This document shows, piece after piece, positions 7,504 through 17,248 of a stretch of DNA of 64,000 nucleotides. Every line of letters begins with the position of its first letter. The stretch's first letter is position 1. The stretch lies in the NCBI RefSeq assembly GCF_003704105.1, contig NZ_QUOQ01000003.1:248001-312000 (forward strand), given 5' to 3'. The notes under the pieces are model-generated. The model searched no databases and was not told the DNA's origin. It was given only the letters and a program-made list of their open reading frames with translations. The stretch is from Brevundimonas lutea. Lineage in GTDB: Bacteria; Pseudomonadota; Alphaproteobacteria; Caulobacterales; Caulobacteraceae. Position numbers and translations under genes: made by a program.

Positions 7504-8994
7504 ATGAACGCCTTCGCCCCCATCCCCTTCGCCCCGTCTTCCGACACGCCCGCCGTGTCGGCCATGCCGCACAATCTGGATGCCGAGCAGGCGCTGCTGG
7601 GCGCCCTGATGTTCGACAACGGGGTGTTCGAGCGGCTCAGCGACCGCCTGCGCGGCAGTCACTTCTTCGAGCCCTTCCACCAGCGGCTGTTCGAAGCGAT
7701 CGAGGACTATATCCGCCAGGGCATGCTGGCCGAGCCGACCATCCTGATGGAGCGGTTCCGCCAGGACCCGGCCTTCGAGGAGTTCGGCGGCCTGCGTTAC
7801 CTGGCCGACCTGGTCGACCGGGCCCCGCCCGGCGCCAACGCCCCCGACTACGCCCAGCTGGTCTATGACCTGGCCCTGCGCCGCGACCTGATCCGCATCG
7901 GCGGCGACATCGCCCGCGAGGCGCCCGACCCAGCCACGCCGGCCATGGACCAGATCGAACAGGCCGAGCAATCGCTGTACAACCTCGCCGAAACGGGCAA
8001 GCCGTCGTCCGGCTTTGTTAGCTTTTCCACCGCCCTGGCCGGCGCGGTTCAGATGGCGGGCGAGGCCTATCAGCGCGACGGAGGCTTGGCCGGCCTGGCC
8101 ACCAATCTCGACGACCTGGATCAGAAGCTGGGCGGCCTCTACCCCTCCGACCTGCTGATCCTCGCCGGCCGTCCCTCGATGGGCAAGACGGCGCTGGCCA
8201 CCAACATCGCCTTCAACGTGGCCCGCAATTACCGCTGGGAGCCGTCGCCTGAGGGCAGGAAGACCGTGTCGGGCGGGGTGGTCGCCTTCTTCTCCCTGGA
8301 AATGAGCGCCGAACAGCTGGCCATGCGCATCCTGGCCGACGCCTCGGGGGTGTCATCCGACCGGCTGCGCAAGGGCGAGATCGACGCCTCGGACTTCGGC
8401 CGCGTCCGCGACGCCGCCATCGAGATCGGCGAGAGCCCGCTGTACATCGACTCGACCGGCGGCCTGGCCATGTCCAAGCTGGCGGCCCGGGCCCGGCGTC
8501 TGAAGCGGATGGAGCAGGGCCTCGATCTGATCATCGTCGACTACCTGCAGCTGATCACCACCGGCGACATGAACGGGCAGAAGAACCGGGTGCAGGAGGT
8601 CTCCGAGATCACCGGCGGCCTAAAGGCCCTGGCCAAGGAGCTGAACGTTCCGATCATCGCCCTCAGCCAGCTCAGCCGTCAGGTCGAAAACCGCGAGGAC
8701 AAGCGGCCCCAGCTGTCCGACCTGCGCGAATCCGGCTCGATCGAGCAGGACGCCGACTGCGTCATGTTCGTGTACCGCGAGAGCTATTACCTCGGCCGTG
8801 CCGAACCCCGAGAGGGCACCGAGGAGCACCTCAAGTGGCAGGAGGACATGGACCGCCTGCGTCACCAAGCCGAGGTCGTCATCGGCAAGCAGCGCCACGG
8901 CCCCATCGGCATCGTCAAGCTCAGCTTCGACGAGGACACCACCCGCTTCGGCAACCTGGCCCGCGACGGACGCTTCAACCAGGGCTACGACTGA
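7504..8994 (+). CDS. dnaB: Replicative DNA helicase DnaB
   Basis: The hexameric 5'-3' helicase at the replication fork, which partners with primase and the clamp loader. About 496 residues. The N-terminal helical domain begins MPHNLDAEQALLGALMFDN. The RecA-like domain has Walker A AGRPSMGKTALATN, Walker B LDLIIVDYLQLI and the SDLRESGSIEQDADCVMF signature. No intein or insertion interrupts it. The start is uncertain: ATG at 7504 gives the MNAFAPIPF leader I expect in this family, while ATG at 7489 and TTG at 7471 are also in frame and none has a strong ribosome-binding site. It follows rplI in the usual neighbourhood. Confidence 0.95.
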   Translation: MNAFAPIPFAPSSDTPAVSAMPHNLDAEQALLGALMFDNGVFERLSDRLRGSHFFEPFHQRLFEAIEDYIRQGMLAEPTILMERFRQDPAFEEFGGLRYLADLVDRAPPGANAPDYAQLVYDLALRRDLIRIGGDIAREAPDPATPAMDQIEQAEQSLYNLAETGKPSSGFVSFSTALAGAVQMAGEAYQRDGGLAGLATNLDDLDQKLGGLYPSDLLILAGRPSMGKTALATNIAFNVARNYRWEPSPEGRKTVSGGVVAFFSLEMSAEQLAMRILADASGVSSDRLRKGEIDASDFGRVRDAAIEIGESPLYIDSTGGLAMSKLAARARRLKRMEQGLDLIIVDYLQLITTGDMNGQKNRVQEVSEITGGLKALAKELNVPIIALSQLSRQVENREDKRPQLSDLRESGSIEQDADCVMFVYRESYYLGRAEPREGTEEHLKWQEDMDRLRHQAEVVIGKQRHGPIGIVKLSFDEDTTRFGNLARDGRFNQGYD

Positions 8995-9000
8995 CGGCGG

Positions 9001-9441
9001 TCAGCCTTCCGTGATCGGCGGCGGAGCGACGACGGTGCGCGGGCCGCGGCGTTCCTCCACCTCCCCCGCAGCTTCCTCGGCCATCAACCGGCGGAGTTCG
9101 GCCTGAATCTCCTGGCGACGCTCGGCGTCGAACACCCGCACCCTGGCGCCATCCAGACCAGGCGAAGCCGTCAGCCCGGTCTCGGTCGCGAAGATGTAGT
9201 GGGCGTTGTACAGGCCGGTGACCGGTCGTTCCTCGATCATCCGCAGCCCCTCGATGCGCACCGCGCAGGTCTCCAGATTGGGGATATCGCGGACCACGGC
9301 CTGAACACGCGGCTCGCCGTCCACGACCTCCAGCACCCGCCAGCAGACATTGGCGGCAGGCTCGGCGGCTTCAGGCTGGGCGGCTTCAGGCTGTGCGGAA
9401 CAGGCTCCGGCAGCCAGGATCGTCAGCGCCAGAATTCTCAT
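9001..9441 (-). CDS. Predicted lipoprotein of unknown function
   Basis: A 146-residue product starting MRILALTILAAGACSAQPEA, a short hydrophobic segment ending in a lipobox-like LAAGAC. An Ala/Glu/Pro linker and a small domain with two further cysteines (NVCWRVLEVVDGE, then NLETCAVRIEGLR) follow. The C-terminal third is a charged helix and a Pro-rich end. I do not recognise the family. It faces dnaB tail to tail with 6 bases between the stops, and thiL lies upstream on the same strand. Confidence 0.7.
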   Translation of the reverse strand: MRILALTILAAGACSAQPEAAQPEAAEPAANVCWRVLEVVDGEPRVQAVVRDIPNLETCAVRIEGLRMIEERPVTGLYNAHYIFATETGLTASPGLDGARVRVFDAERRQEIQAELRRLMAEEAAGEVEERRGPRTVVAPPPITEG

Positions 9442-9503
9442 CGTCGCCCTCCTCTATCGGTCGCGGCCAGCCTCCCATCCCCGCCCCACCGGAGCAAGGT
9501 CGG

Positions 9504-10508
9504 TCAGCGATGCCGCCAGCCGGCCTTGTCGATGGCCACCGCCGAGCCTTCGTGGGTGACGCCGACCCCCTGTCCGGCGGTAACGCGGCCAATGGCGGTG
9601 ACCGGGATCAGAAGCCGTTCGGCCTCGCGACGCACCGCGTCCTCCGAACCGGGGCGGACGGTGAAGGCGATCTCGTAGTCGTCGCCGCCTGTAGCCAGTT
9701 CGACCAGGGCCGACATCGGGTCGACCCGTCCGCCCAGCCAGGCTGCTCCAGCGGCGGACAGGGGCAGCCGCTCCAGCGCGATCTCTATCCGGACACCGCT
9801 GGCCCGAGAGATATGCCCGAGATCGGCCACGAGGCCATCGGACACATCCAGCGAGGCGGTGGCGTGAGCGAGGATCAGAGGCGCGGCCTCGATCGGCGGT
9901 TCCGGCACACGGTAGCGGGTGATCAGCGTCGTCAGCCGGTCGCCTTCGAGCCCGACGCCGCCCCGCAGCGCCTTCAGCCCCAGTACGCCGTCGCCGATCT
10001 GGCCGGTGACCATGACGATGTCGCCGGGCCTGGCCCCCGCCCGCGACGGCACGCGGCCTTTCGGCGCCCATCCCATAAGCGTCATGGAGAAGCTTGCCGG
10101 CCCCGGCGTGGAGACGGTGTCCCCGCCCAAGAGCTTGATCCCATAGCGACCCTGATCAACCGCCAGCCCCTCGACGAAGGCCTCGCGGGCCGCCTGGCCG
10201 CAGGTTTCCGACCAGTGGCAGGCCAGCAGATAGCCGAACGGCTCGGCCCCCTTGGCGGCCAAATCGGAGATGTTCACCCGCACCAGCTTGCGCGCAATGG
10301 TGTCGAACGGATCGTCGGGCAGGAAGTGGACGCCCTCGACGATGGCGTCCTTGGTCACGACCAGATCGAACCCCGGCCGGGTCGGCATAACGGCGACGTC
10401 ATCGCCCAGGCCTCGCGCCCACTCCGGATGCGCCAGTCGGCGGAACAGGGCGATGGTGTCGAACTCGTCGACGGGCTCAGCGGCGCCCTCGGCCCCATCG
10501 GCGGGCAC
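9504..10508 (-). CDS. thiL: Thiamine-monophosphate kinase
   Basis: Phosphorylates thiamine monophosphate to thiamine diphosphate with ATP, the last step of cofactor synthesis. The 334-residue product has the PurM/AIR-synthase-like fold signatures LGDDVAVM, VNISDLAAKGAEPFGYLL, LGGDTVSTPGP and SLDVSDGLVADLGHI, and TGGDDYEIAF near the C-terminal third. It starts 5 bases after the nusB stop and closes the rib-nusB-thiL cluster, a common alphaproteobacterial order. Confidence 0.95.
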   Translation of the reverse strand: MPADGAEGAAEPVDEFDTIALFRRLAHPEWARGLGDDVAVMPTRPGFDLVVTKDAIVEGVHFLPDDPFDTIARKLVRVNISDLAAKGAEPFGYLLACHWSETCGQAAREAFVEGLAVDQGRYGIKLLGGDTVSTPGPASFSMTLMGWAPKGRVPSRAGARPGDIVMVTGQIGDGVLGLKALRGGVGLEGDRLTTLITRYRVPEPPIEAAPLILAHATASLDVSDGLVADLGHISRASGVRIEIALERLPLSAAGAAWLGGRVDPMSALVELATGGDDYEIAFTVRPGSEDAVRREAERLLIPVTAIGRVTAGQGVGVTHEGSAVAIDKAGWRHR

Positions 10509-10513
10509 GCCGG

Positions 10514-11041
10514 TCAGCCCCGCGCGTCACGCGCCACGCCATCCAGGGCGGCGTTGACGAACTTGGCCTCGGCCGGGTCGAAGAAGGCCTTGGCCAGCTC
10601 GACATATTCGTCGATCACCACCTCGCGCGGCACGTCGGGCCGGTGCGCCAGCTCCCACGCCCCGCAGCGCAGCAGAGCCCGCAGGGTGGCGTCCAGCCGC
10701 TCTAGCCGCCAGTTCGAGGCCAGACGCGCCGTGATCTTCCCATCCAGATCGCGCTGATGCTCGACCACCCCGCGCAGCAGTTCGGCGAAGAACTCTTCGT
10801 CGGCCTGGGCCAGCATCTCGCCCTCGATGTCGCCGTCGAAGCGGTGGTTGGAGAATTCGGTGATGACCGTCTCCACCCCCTCCCCCGCCAGCTCCATCTG
10901 ATACAGGGCCTGGACGGCGGCCAGGCGGGCGACGGTGCGGGCGCGGCGCTGGCGCGAATCCAACGCGGGCTCGTCGCGCTTGGCGGCCTCGGCCTCGTTC
11001 AGCAGCGCCATAACGGCGGAAAGATCATTGGCGGCCATCAT
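10514..11041 (-). CDS. nusB: Transcription antitermination factor NusB
   Basis: An RNA-binding protein that with S10 (NusE) loads antitermination complexes on rRNA operons. The 175-residue product carries an N-terminal extension of about 30 residues before the all-helical domain: [17 protein letters not shown], then [17 protein letters not shown] and [15 protein letters not shown], ending [12 protein letters not shown]. The start overlaps the ribH stop as ATGA, which indicates translational coupling and fixes the first ATG as start. Confidence 0.95.
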   Translation of the reverse strand: MMAANDLSAVMALLNEAEAAKRDEPALDSRQRRARTVARLAAVQALYQMELAGEGVETVITEFSNHRFDGDIEGEMLAQADEEFFAELLRGVVEHQRDLDGKITARLASNWRLERLDATLRALLRCGAWELAHRPDVPREVVIDEYVELAKAFFDPAEAKFVNAALDGVARDARG

Positions 11042-11523
11042 TTACTCCCGTCGCCCAAGCCTTGGGACGCAAGCCCCATGCGCAGGCGACGCTTGGTGTC
11101 TATCAGGGCGATACAGGCGCGCGCCGCGTCCCCGCCCTTGTCCTTCTCATCGGCCCGGGCGCGGGCCCAGGCCTGATCCTCGGTCTCGACGGTCAGCACG
11201 CCATTGCCGATCGCCAGGCCCTTGAGGCCCAGTTGCATGATGCCGGCGGCCGACTGATCCGAGACCACCTCGAAATGATAGGTTTCGCCCCGGATCACCA
11301 CCCCCAGCGCCACATAGCCGTCGTAACGCGGCGCGGTCGGCAGGCGGGCGGCGTCGTCGGCCATGGCGATGGCCGGCGGGATCTCCAGCGCCCCCGGCAC
11401 CGTCACCACATCAACCTGCACGCCGGCCAGCAGCAGCGCCTCGCGCGCGCCTTCCAGCAGGGCGTCGGCCAGGGCGTCGTAATAGCGGGCCTCGACGATC
11501 AGAACGCGCGGCGGCTCCTTCAC
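11038..11523 (-). CDS. ribH: 6,7-dimethyl-8-ribityllumazine synthase
   Basis: Condenses 3,4-dihydroxy-2-butanone 4-phosphate with the ribitylamino-pyrimidine to make lumazine, the penultimate step of riboflavin synthesis. The 161-residue product has [31 protein letters not shown] and the catalytic-His segment [19 protein letters not shown]. The start is GTG at 11523, overlapping the ribB stop as GTGA. The downstream gene nusB overlaps by 4 bases. Confidence 0.95.
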   Translation of the reverse strand: MKEPPRVLIVEARYYDALADALLEGAREALLLAGVQVDVVTVPGALEIPPAIAMADDAARLPTAPRYDGYVALGVVIRGETYHFEVVSDQSAAGIMQLGLKGLAIGNGVLTVETEDQAWARARADEKDKGGDAARACIALIDTKRRLRMGLASQGLGDGSK

Positions 11524-12656
11524 GAGACGGGCCTTCCATCCATGTCGCGCCAGCCGACAATGCGCAGGCCATAACCCTCGATCGCCGTCGGGTTGGGGCG
11601 ACTGGCGCTCATCACGATCATGTCGCGAACCCCAAGATCCAGCAGGATCTGGGCGCCGACGCCGTAGGCCTTGAGCGACCGCTCCGGCGCGCCGGTCGCC
11701 TCGTCCGGGCCCGCCAGACGCTCTGCCAGGCCATGCAGGGCCGGGTCGCGCAGGAACACCACCACGCCGGGCTCGGGGTGCTGACTGATGGCTTTGAGGG
11801 CGCGCGGCACATAGTCCTGACGGTCCTCGACATGGCCCAGCAGGTCGGCGGCGAAATCGATCTGATGCATCCGCACCAGGGTCGGCTTGCCCGGCTCGAT
11901 GCGGCCATGGACCAGGGCGACGTGCTCGGCGCCCTCGATGGTGTTCCGGTACAGCATCAGGCGGAACGGCCCGCCGTGCACGCTCTCGAATGGCGTGTCC
12001 ATGACCCGCTCGACAAAGCGCTCGGTGCGACGGCGGTAGGCGATCAGGTCGGCGATGGTGCCGATCTTCAGCCCGTGCAGCTGAGCGAAGGCGACCAGGT
12101 CGGGCATTCGCGCCATGGAACCGTCGTCGTTCATGATCTCGCAGATCACGCCCGCCGGGGTCAGGCCGGCCATGCGGCTGATATCCACGGCCGCCTCGGT
12201 GTGACCGGTGCGGACCAGGACGCCGCCGTCGCGCGCGACCAGCGGGAAGACATGGCCTGGCGAGACGATGTCGTCGGCCCCCTTCGTCGGGTCGGACGCA
12301 ACCTGAATGGTGCGCGCCCGGTCGGCGGCGCTGATGCCGGTTGTCACCCCCTCCTTCGCCTCGATCGAGACGGTGAAGGCCGTGCCCATGCTGGTCCGGT
12401 TCTCGGCGGCCATGGGCGGCAGGCGAAGCTGGCGCGCCCGGTCGGCGGTGATGGCCAGACAGATCAGGCCGCGCGCGTGCTTGGCCATGAAGTTGATCTG
12501 GTCCGGCGTGGCGAACTGGGCCGGGATGATGACGTCGCCCTCATTCTCCCGGTCCTCGGCGTCGACCAGGATATAGGGCCGCCCGTTGCGGGCGTCCTCC
12601 AGGATGTCCTCGATCGGGCTGATCGGACTGTCGTTCATGTTGGCGGCCAGCTGCAT
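11520..12656 (-). CDS. ribB: 3,4-dihydroxy-2-butanone 4-phosphate synthase with a degenerate RibA-like domain
   Basis: The N-terminal domain (about residues 10-215) is an intact Rib[30 protein letters not shown] and [14 protein letters not shown] are all present, so it should convert ribulose 5-phosphate to the C4 precursor. The C-terminal domain aligns with GTP cyclohydrolase II. Where the Zn-binding Cys-x10-Cys-x-Cys should be it reads [18 protein letters not shown], with no cysteine, so GTP cyclohydrolase activity is unlikely (a RibBX-like protein). Length 378 residues from ATG at 12656, which overlaps the ribE stop by one base. ATG at 12638 is an alternative. The true RibA must be elsewhere. 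Confidence 0.9.
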   Translation of the reverse strand: MQLAANMNDSPISPIEDILEDARNGRPYILVDAEDRENEGDVIIPAQFATPDQINFMAKHARGLICLAITADRARQLRLPPMAAENRTSMGTAFTVSIEAKEGVTTGISAADRARTIQVASDPTKGADDIVSPGHVFPLVARDGGVLVRTGHTEAAVDISRMAGLTPAGVICEIMNDDGSMARMPDLVAFAQLHGLKIGTIADLIAYRRRTERFVERVMDTPFESVHGGPFRLMLYRNTIEGAEHVALVHGRIEPGKPTLVRMHQIDFAADLLGHVEDRQDYVPRALKAISQHPEPGVVVFLRDPALHGLAERLAGPDEATGAPERSLKAYGVGAQILLDLGVRDMIVMSASRPNPTAIEGYGLRIVGWRDMDGRPVS

Positions 12657-13246
12657 CACGCGGTCTCCTGCCATCTGGCGAGGTATCTGGCCAGCATGTC
12701 GATCTCCAGATTGACCGGATCGCCGGGCTGGAGCCGGCCGAGGGTGGTCGCCGTCCAGGTGTGGGGGATGATGTTGACGCCGAAGACCCGGCCCGACACC
12801 TCATTGACGGTCAGGGAGACGCCCTCGACCGTGATCGATCCCTTCGGCGCGATGAAACGATGCAGCGGCTCGGGCGCGGCGATGACCACGCGGTGCGAAC
12901 CGCCCTCCGGCGTGACGCTGTCGACCACGCCCACGCCATCGACATGGCCCGAGACGATATGGCCGCCCATCTCGTCGCCCAGCCGCGCGGCGCGCTCCAG
13001 ATTGACCGGATCGCCCTCACTCCATTGACCCAGGGTGGTCTTCGACAGGGTCTCGGCCGACACCTCGACCGCGAACCATCCGGGCTGGGTCTCGACCACG
13101 GTCAGACAGGCGCCGGCGTGGCTGATCGAGGCGCCAAGGTCGATCCCGGCCGTGTCCCAGCGGGTCTCGATCTCATAGCGCCGATCGCCGCCGGACTGGC
13201 TGATCGACCGCACCCGGCCGATATCGGTGACGATGCCGGTGAACAT
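12656..13246 (-). CDS. ribE: Riboflavin synthase, alpha chain
   Basis: Dismutates two lumazine molecules to riboflavin and the pyrimidine precursor. The 196-residue product begins MFTGIVTDIGRV and has two homologous lumazine-binding repeats: HAGACLTVVE in the first, and GHIVSGHVDGVG leading into the second with VEGVSLTVNEV. It starts directly after the ribD stop with no gap and shares one base with the next gene. Confidence 0.95.
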   Translation of the reverse strand: MFTGIVTDIGRVRSISQSGGDRRYEIETRWDTAGIDLGASISHAGACLTVVETQPGWFAVEVSAETLSKTTLGQWSEGDPVNLERAARLGDEMGGHIVSGHVDGVGVVDSVTPEGGSHRVVIAAPEPLHRFIAPKGSITVEGVSLTVNEVSGRVFGVNIIPHTWTATTLGRLQPGDPVNLEIDMLARYLARWQETA

Positions 13247-13873
13247 TCAGATCCTTTCGTAGCGTTCCCACAGGTCGTCACCCAGAGGCTCGACCGCAAG
13301 GCGCCGGAAGCGGGGGGCCTCCGCCAAGCCGGACAAGGCCAGCGCGGCGACGCAGGGCCGCCCCTCGCCGCCCAGCAGGATCGGCGCGCGGAACCACTCG
13401 ATGCGGTCCACCAGCCCGGCGCGGAGGAAGGATGCCGCCACCTGACCGCCGCCCTCGATCAGCACCGACCCTACGCCCCGCCGGTCCAGCTCTCGGACCA
13501 CGGCGTCCGGCGCGGGCCGGCCCTCCTCGGCGCGCAGGCGCACGACTTCGGCGGCGCCGACGGGCCTGGCCTCGGCTATCGTCAGGATCAAGGTGTTGGC
13601 CGTCGCGACCTTGGCCGTGGCTGGTGTGCGCAGGCTCGAGTCGAGGATCACCCGCAGCGGCTGCCGCGCCGTCTCCGCGCCGTGACGGACGGTCAGTTCG
13701 GGATCGTCGGCCAGCACCGTGCCGACACCGACCAGGATGGCGTCATTCAGCGCGCGGAGGCGATGTCCCTCGGCCCGGGCCGCTTCCCCCGTGATCCACT
13801 TGGACTCGCCGGCCGCCGTGGCGATGCGTCCATCCAGGGAGGTCGCCAGCTTCAGGGTGACGGTCGGCCGCAT
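13247..13873 (-). CDS. ribD: RibD-type reductase domain protein (deaminase domain absent)
   Basis: The reductase of riboflavin synthesis, reducing the ribosylamino-pyrimidinone with NADPH. The 208-residue product begins exactly at the reductase domain (RPTVTLKLATSLDGRIA, then SKWITGEAARAEGHRLRA, ILVGVGTVLADDPELTVR and LIEGGGQVAASFL). A normal bifunctional RibD is about 360 residues and starts with a Zn-dependent deaminase (HAE and PCxxxGxTPPC); nothing like that occurs here or in the upstream frame. The gene is not frameshifted: its ATG shares a base with the nrdR stop. A separate deaminase must exist elsewhere. Confidence 0.88.
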   Translation of the reverse strand: MRPTVTLKLATSLDGRIATAAGESKWITGEAARAEGHRLRALNDAILVGVGTVLADDPELTVRHGAETARQPLRVILDSSLRTPATAKVATANTLILTIAEARPVGAAEVVRLRAEEGRPAPDAVVRELDRRGVGSVLIEGGGQVAASFLRAGLVDRIEWFRAPILLGGEGRPCVAALALSGLAEAPRFRRLAVEPLGDDLWERYERI

Positions 13874-14349
13874 CAGCGATCGCCCGGGCGGTCCTCGTCG
13901 GAAAACCCCTCCTCGCCGAGGAACCGGGCGAAGTCGCCGGTCTTGCGGAAGTCCTTGTAGACCGAGGCGTAGCGGACATAGGCCACCTCATCGACGGACT
14001 TCAGCGCCTTCATGATGAAGTCGCCGACGGTCGAGGACGGAATTTCGGTTTCGCCGAGGCTCTCCAGCTGGCGGACAATACGGCTGACCAGGCGCTCGAC
14101 CTGATCCGGCTGCACGGGGCGTTTCCTCAGGGCGATGCCCAGCGACCGCTCCAGCTTGTCACGATCGAAGGGCGTGCGGCGGCCGTTGCGCTTGAGGATG
14201 ACCAGCTCACGCAGCTGCACCCGTTCGAAGGTCGTGAATCGTCCCTCGCACTGCGGACACGACCGACGACGACGGATGGCCGCGCCCTCGTCCGACGGCC
14301 GGCTGTCCTTCACCTGGGTGTCGGCATTACCGCAAAAAGGACATTTCAT
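13873..14349 (-). CDS. nrdR: Transcriptional repressor NrdR
   Basis: A nucleotide-sensing repressor of ribonucleotide reductase genes. The 158-residue product has an N-terminal four-cysteine zinc ribbon ([18 protein letters not shown], then [12 protein letters not shown]) and an ATP-cone domain ([20 protein letters not shown]). The position between glyA and ribD is widely conserved. It begins 7 bases after the glyA stop. Confidence 0.96.
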   Translation of the reverse strand: MKCPFCGNADTQVKDSRPSDEGAAIRRRRSCPQCEGRFTTFERVQLRELVILKRNGRRTPFDRDKLERSLGIALRKRPVQPDQVERLVSRIVRQLESLGETEIPSSTVGDFIMKALKSVDEVAYVRYASVYKDFRKTGDFARFLGEEGFSDEDRPGDR

Positions 14350-14356
14350 CCGTCAC

Positions 14357-15646
14357 CTATGAATAGATCGGGAAGCGATGGGTGAGGTCGCGGACCTGGG
14401 CCGCCACGCCCGCCGCCACGGCCGGGTCGGCCTCGTCGCCGCCGTTCATTGAGGTGACCACATCGGCGATCCAGTGGCCGATCTGCTGGAACTCCGCCTC
14501 GCCGAAGCCCCGCGTGGTGCCGGCCGGCGTGCCCAGGCGGACCCCCGAGGTGACGGTGAAGGGCGCGGTGTCGAACGGCACGCCGTTCTTGTTGCAGGTC
14601 ATCAGCGCCGTCTCGAGCTGGTGCTCGGTCGCCTTGCCGGTCACGCCCTTCGGCCGCAAGTCGACCAGCATCAGGTGGCTGTCGGTCCCCCCCGAAACGA
14701 TGGCAAGCCCGCGCTCGACCAGCACGGCCGCCAGAGCCTGGGCGTTGGTCACAACCTGCTTCGCGTAAAGCTTGAACTCCGGCTTCAAAGCCTCTCCGAA
14801 CGCGACGGCTTTCGCCGCGATGACGTGCTCCAGCGGGCCGCCCTGCAAGCCTGGGAAGACGGCGGAGTTGATCTTCTTGGCGATCTCGCCGTCGTTGGTC
14901 AGCACCATGCCGCCGCGCGGTCCGCGCAGGGTCTTGTGGGTGGTGGTGGTGACCACATGGGCGTGTGGCACGGGGTCGGGATAGACGCCGCCGGCGATGA
15001 GCCCCGCGTAGTGAGCCATGTCGACCATCAGCCAGGCCCCGACGCCATCGGCGATCTCCCGGAAGCGTTTGAAGTCGATGTGGCGCGAATAGGCGCTGGC
15101 CCCGGCCAGGATCAGCTTGGGCTTTTCCGTCTCCGCCATTTCCGCGACGTGATCATAATCAATGAGATGGTCGTCTTCCCTGACCTTGTAGGTCACCGGC
15201 CGGAACCACTTGCCGGACTGGTTGGCCGGGCTGCCGTGGGTCAGGTGGCCGCCCGCCGCCAGGTCCATGCCCAGGAAGGTGTCGCCGGGCGTTAGCAGGG
15301 CCTGGAACACCGCTTGGTTGGCCTGGGCGCCCGAGTGCGGCTGCACATTGGCGAACGCCGCGCCGAACAGCTGTTTCGCCCGTTCGCGCGCCAGATCCTC
15401 GGTGATGTCCACATATTCGCAGCCGCCGTAATACCGACGCCCGGGATAGCCCTCGGCATATTTGTTGGTCAGGACCGAGCCTTGCGCCTCCAGCACCGCG
15501 CGCGACACGATGTTCTCGGACGCGATCAGCTCGATCTGTTCCTGCTGGCGGCCCAGCTCACCCCGGATGCCCTTGAAGATGTCGGGATCGGCCTCCGACA
15601 GCGGGCGCGAGAAGAAATCGGCGTGGGTGAAGGCGGTCACTGGCAA
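14357..15646 (-). CDS. glyA: Serine hydroxymethyltransferase
   Basis: A PLP enzyme interconverting serine and glycine with tetrahydrofolate as the one-carbon acceptor. The 429-residue length is standard. Motifs visible: [32 protein letters not shown], the PLP-lysine segment [14 protein letters not shown], and [16 protein letters not shown]. It heads the glyA-nrdR-rib-nusB-thiL string on the minus strand. Confidence 0.97.
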   Translation of the reverse strand: MPVTAFTHADFFSRPLSEADPDIFKGIRGELGRQQEQIELIASENIVSRAVLEAQGSVLTNKYAEGYPGRRYYGGCEYVDITEDLARERAKQLFGAAFANVQPHSGAQANQAVFQALLTPGDTFLGMDLAAGGHLTHGSPANQSGKWFRPVTYKVREDDHLIDYDHVAEMAETEKPKLILAGASAYSRHIDFKRFREIADGVGAWLMVDMAHYAGLIAGGVYPDPVPHAHVVTTTTHKTLRGPRGGMVLTNDGEIAKKINSAVFPGLQGGPLEHVIAAKAVAFGEALKPEFKLYAKQVVTNAQALAAVLVERGLAIVSGGTDSHLMLVDLRPKGVTGKATEHQLETALMTCNKNGVPFDTAPFTVTSGVRLGTPAGTTRGFGEAEFQQIGHWIADVVTSMNGGDEADPAVAAGVAAQVRDLTHRFPIYS

Positions 15647-15713
15647 GGTCCCCGAGACGCAAGATAGCGCGCATCTCTAGGCCCACAGGGGCTCCACCAC
15701 AATATCTGGGGGG

Positions 15714-15896
15714 TCAGCGCCGATCCAGCGCCCGCTTCAGCTTGGCGACGGCGATCCGCTCCAGCCCATGCCACTCGGCCACCGGGCCAACGGCGGAGAC
15801 CTCCACGCCGGTGGCGACGTGAACCGCCGAACATTTCAGATAGGCGCCGTTGCGCACGAACTCGACGATGACCTCGCCGAGGTCGTCCCCGGACAT
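15714..15896 (-). CDS. Small DUF6898-like protein
   Basis: A 60-residue product: SGDDLGEVIVEFVRNGAYLK, then CSAVHVATGVEVSAVGPVAE and a helix ending KLKRALDRR. The EVIVEF opening, the TGVEVSAVGP centre and the Lys/Leu-rich end resemble a small alphaproteobacterial family that I associate with DUF6898. The function is unknown. It starts 4 bases after the hemA stop on the same strand, so it is probably the last gene of a hemA transcript. Confidence 0.65.
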   Translation of the reverse strand: MSGDDLGEVIVEFVRNGAYLKCSAVHVATGVEVSAVGPVAEWHGLERIAVAKLKRALDRR

Positions 15897-15900
15897 GGGA

Positions 15901-17127
15901 TCAGGCCGCGCGGGGCATGCGGGCCACGTTGCAGTGGGCCCAGAGCTTGTCCATGGCCGTGACCAGGGCGTCCATCATGCCGTCGTCGTGGTCGGGCGAC
16001 GGCGTGAAGCGCAGGCGCTCGGTACCCTTCGGAACGGTCGGATAGTTGATCGGCTGAACATAGATGCCGAACTCGTCCAGCAGCATGTCCGAGATCATCT
16101 TGCAGTGGACTGGATCGCCCACATGCACCGGCACGATGTGGCTGACGCTGGGCAGTACAGGAATACCAGCCTCGGCGAAGCGCGCCTTGAGCGCGGCGGC
16201 GCGCTCCTGGTGCCGGACGCGCAGGTCCGCGGCTGCCTTCAGATGGCGCACGGAGGCCAGGGCGCCGGCGGTCAGGGCGGGCGGCAGGCTGGTGGTGAAG
16301 ATGAAGCCCGAGGCCCAGCTGCGCACGGCGTCGATGATCACAGCATCGGCGGCGATATACCCGCCCATGACGCCGATCGCCTTGCCAAGGGTGCATTCGA
16401 TGATGTCGATCTGGTCCAGCACGCCGTCATGCTCGGCGACGCCCGCGCCGGTCTCGCCATACAGGCCGACCGCGTGGACCTCGTCCAGATAGGTCAGGGC
16501 CCCGTATCGCTTGGCCAGGGCGATGGTCCCGGCCAAGTCGGCGATATCGCCGTCCATGGAATAGACGCTCTCGAAGGCGATCAGCTTGGGCGCATCGGCC
16601 GGCGCGGCCCTCAGCAGCGCCTCAAGATGCTCGAGGTCGTTGTGGGCGAAGATGTGCCGCTCGCACCCACCGTTCCTGATGCCCGCGATCATCGAGGCAT
16701 GGTTCAGGCTGTCGGAGAAGACGATCAGGCCCGGCAGGATGCGCTGAAGCGTCGTCAGCGTCGCCTCATTGGCCACATAGCCGGAGGTGAACAGCAGGGC
16801 GGCCTGTTTCCGATGCCAGGACGCCAGTTCGGCTTCCAGATCGACGGCCCAGCGGGTGGTGCCGGAGATGTTTCGTGTCCCGCCCGCACCGGCGCCGGCC
16901 TCGTCGATGGCGGCCTGCATGGCGTCCAGCACCACCGGATGCTGGCCCATGCCGAGATAGTCGTTCGAGCACCAGACCACCACGTCCTGCTCGGTCCCAT
17001 CCGGGCGACGACGAACGGCGCACGGAAAGCGGCCGCGCACGCGTTTCAGGTCGGCGAAGACGCGATAGCGACCCTCGTCACGCACCCGGTCGACGGAGGA
17101 CTGAAAGGCGGCCTTATAGTCAAACAA
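15901..17127 (-). CDS. hemA: 5-aminolevulinate synthase
   Basis: A PLP enzyme that condenses glycine with succinyl-CoA to 5-aminolevulinate, the first haem step by the Shemin (C4) route used by alphaproteobacteria. The 408-residue product has WCSNDYLGMGQHPVVLDAM, GGTRNISGTTRWAVDLE, TYLDEVHAVGLYGETGAGV and the PLP-lysine segment CTLGKAIGVMGGYIA. hemB, the next enzyme, lies in this window at 59-60 kb. The 120-base upstream gap presumably holds its promoter, which I could not pin down. Confidence 0.97.
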   Translation of the reverse strand: MFDYKAAFQSSVDRVRDEGRYRVFADLKRVRGRFPCAVRRRPDGTEQDVVVWCSNDYLGMGQHPVVLDAMQAAIDEAGAGAGGTRNISGTTRWAVDLEAELASWHRKQAALLFTSGYVANEATLTTLQRILPGLIVFSDSLNHASMIAGIRNGGCERHIFAHNDLEHLEALLRAAPADAPKLIAFESVYSMDGDIADLAGTIALAKRYGALTYLDEVHAVGLYGETGAGVAEHDGVLDQIDIIECTLGKAIGVMGGYIAADAVIIDAVRSWASGFIFTTSLPPALTAGALASVRHLKAAADLRVRHQERAAALKARFAEAGIPVLPSVSHIVPVHVGDPVHCKMISDMLLDEFGIYVQPINYPTVPKGTERLRFTPSPDHDDGMMDALVTAMDKLWAHCNVARMPRAA

Positions 17128-17248
17128 GACTATGCTTCTTCTCGGTTATGAGCAGTGGCGCTTATCTGCTCTTTGAAGGCCCGAAAGTCCACACTGGCGG
17201 CGGGACATTACGCCGCAAACGCCTAATCGATAACGGTTCTCAGCAAGC

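Noticed and set aside
15698..15709. A CACAATATCTGG sequence resembling half of an NrdR box downstream of hemA/DUF6898
   Set aside because: It is a single imperfect copy not in front of a ribonucleotide reductase gene; NrdR sites normally come in pairs.
13874..15713. Searched for an FMN riboswitch ahead of the riboflavin genes
   Set aside because: No RFN-like conserved sequence is visible; ribD follows nrdR with a one-base overlap and has no leader.
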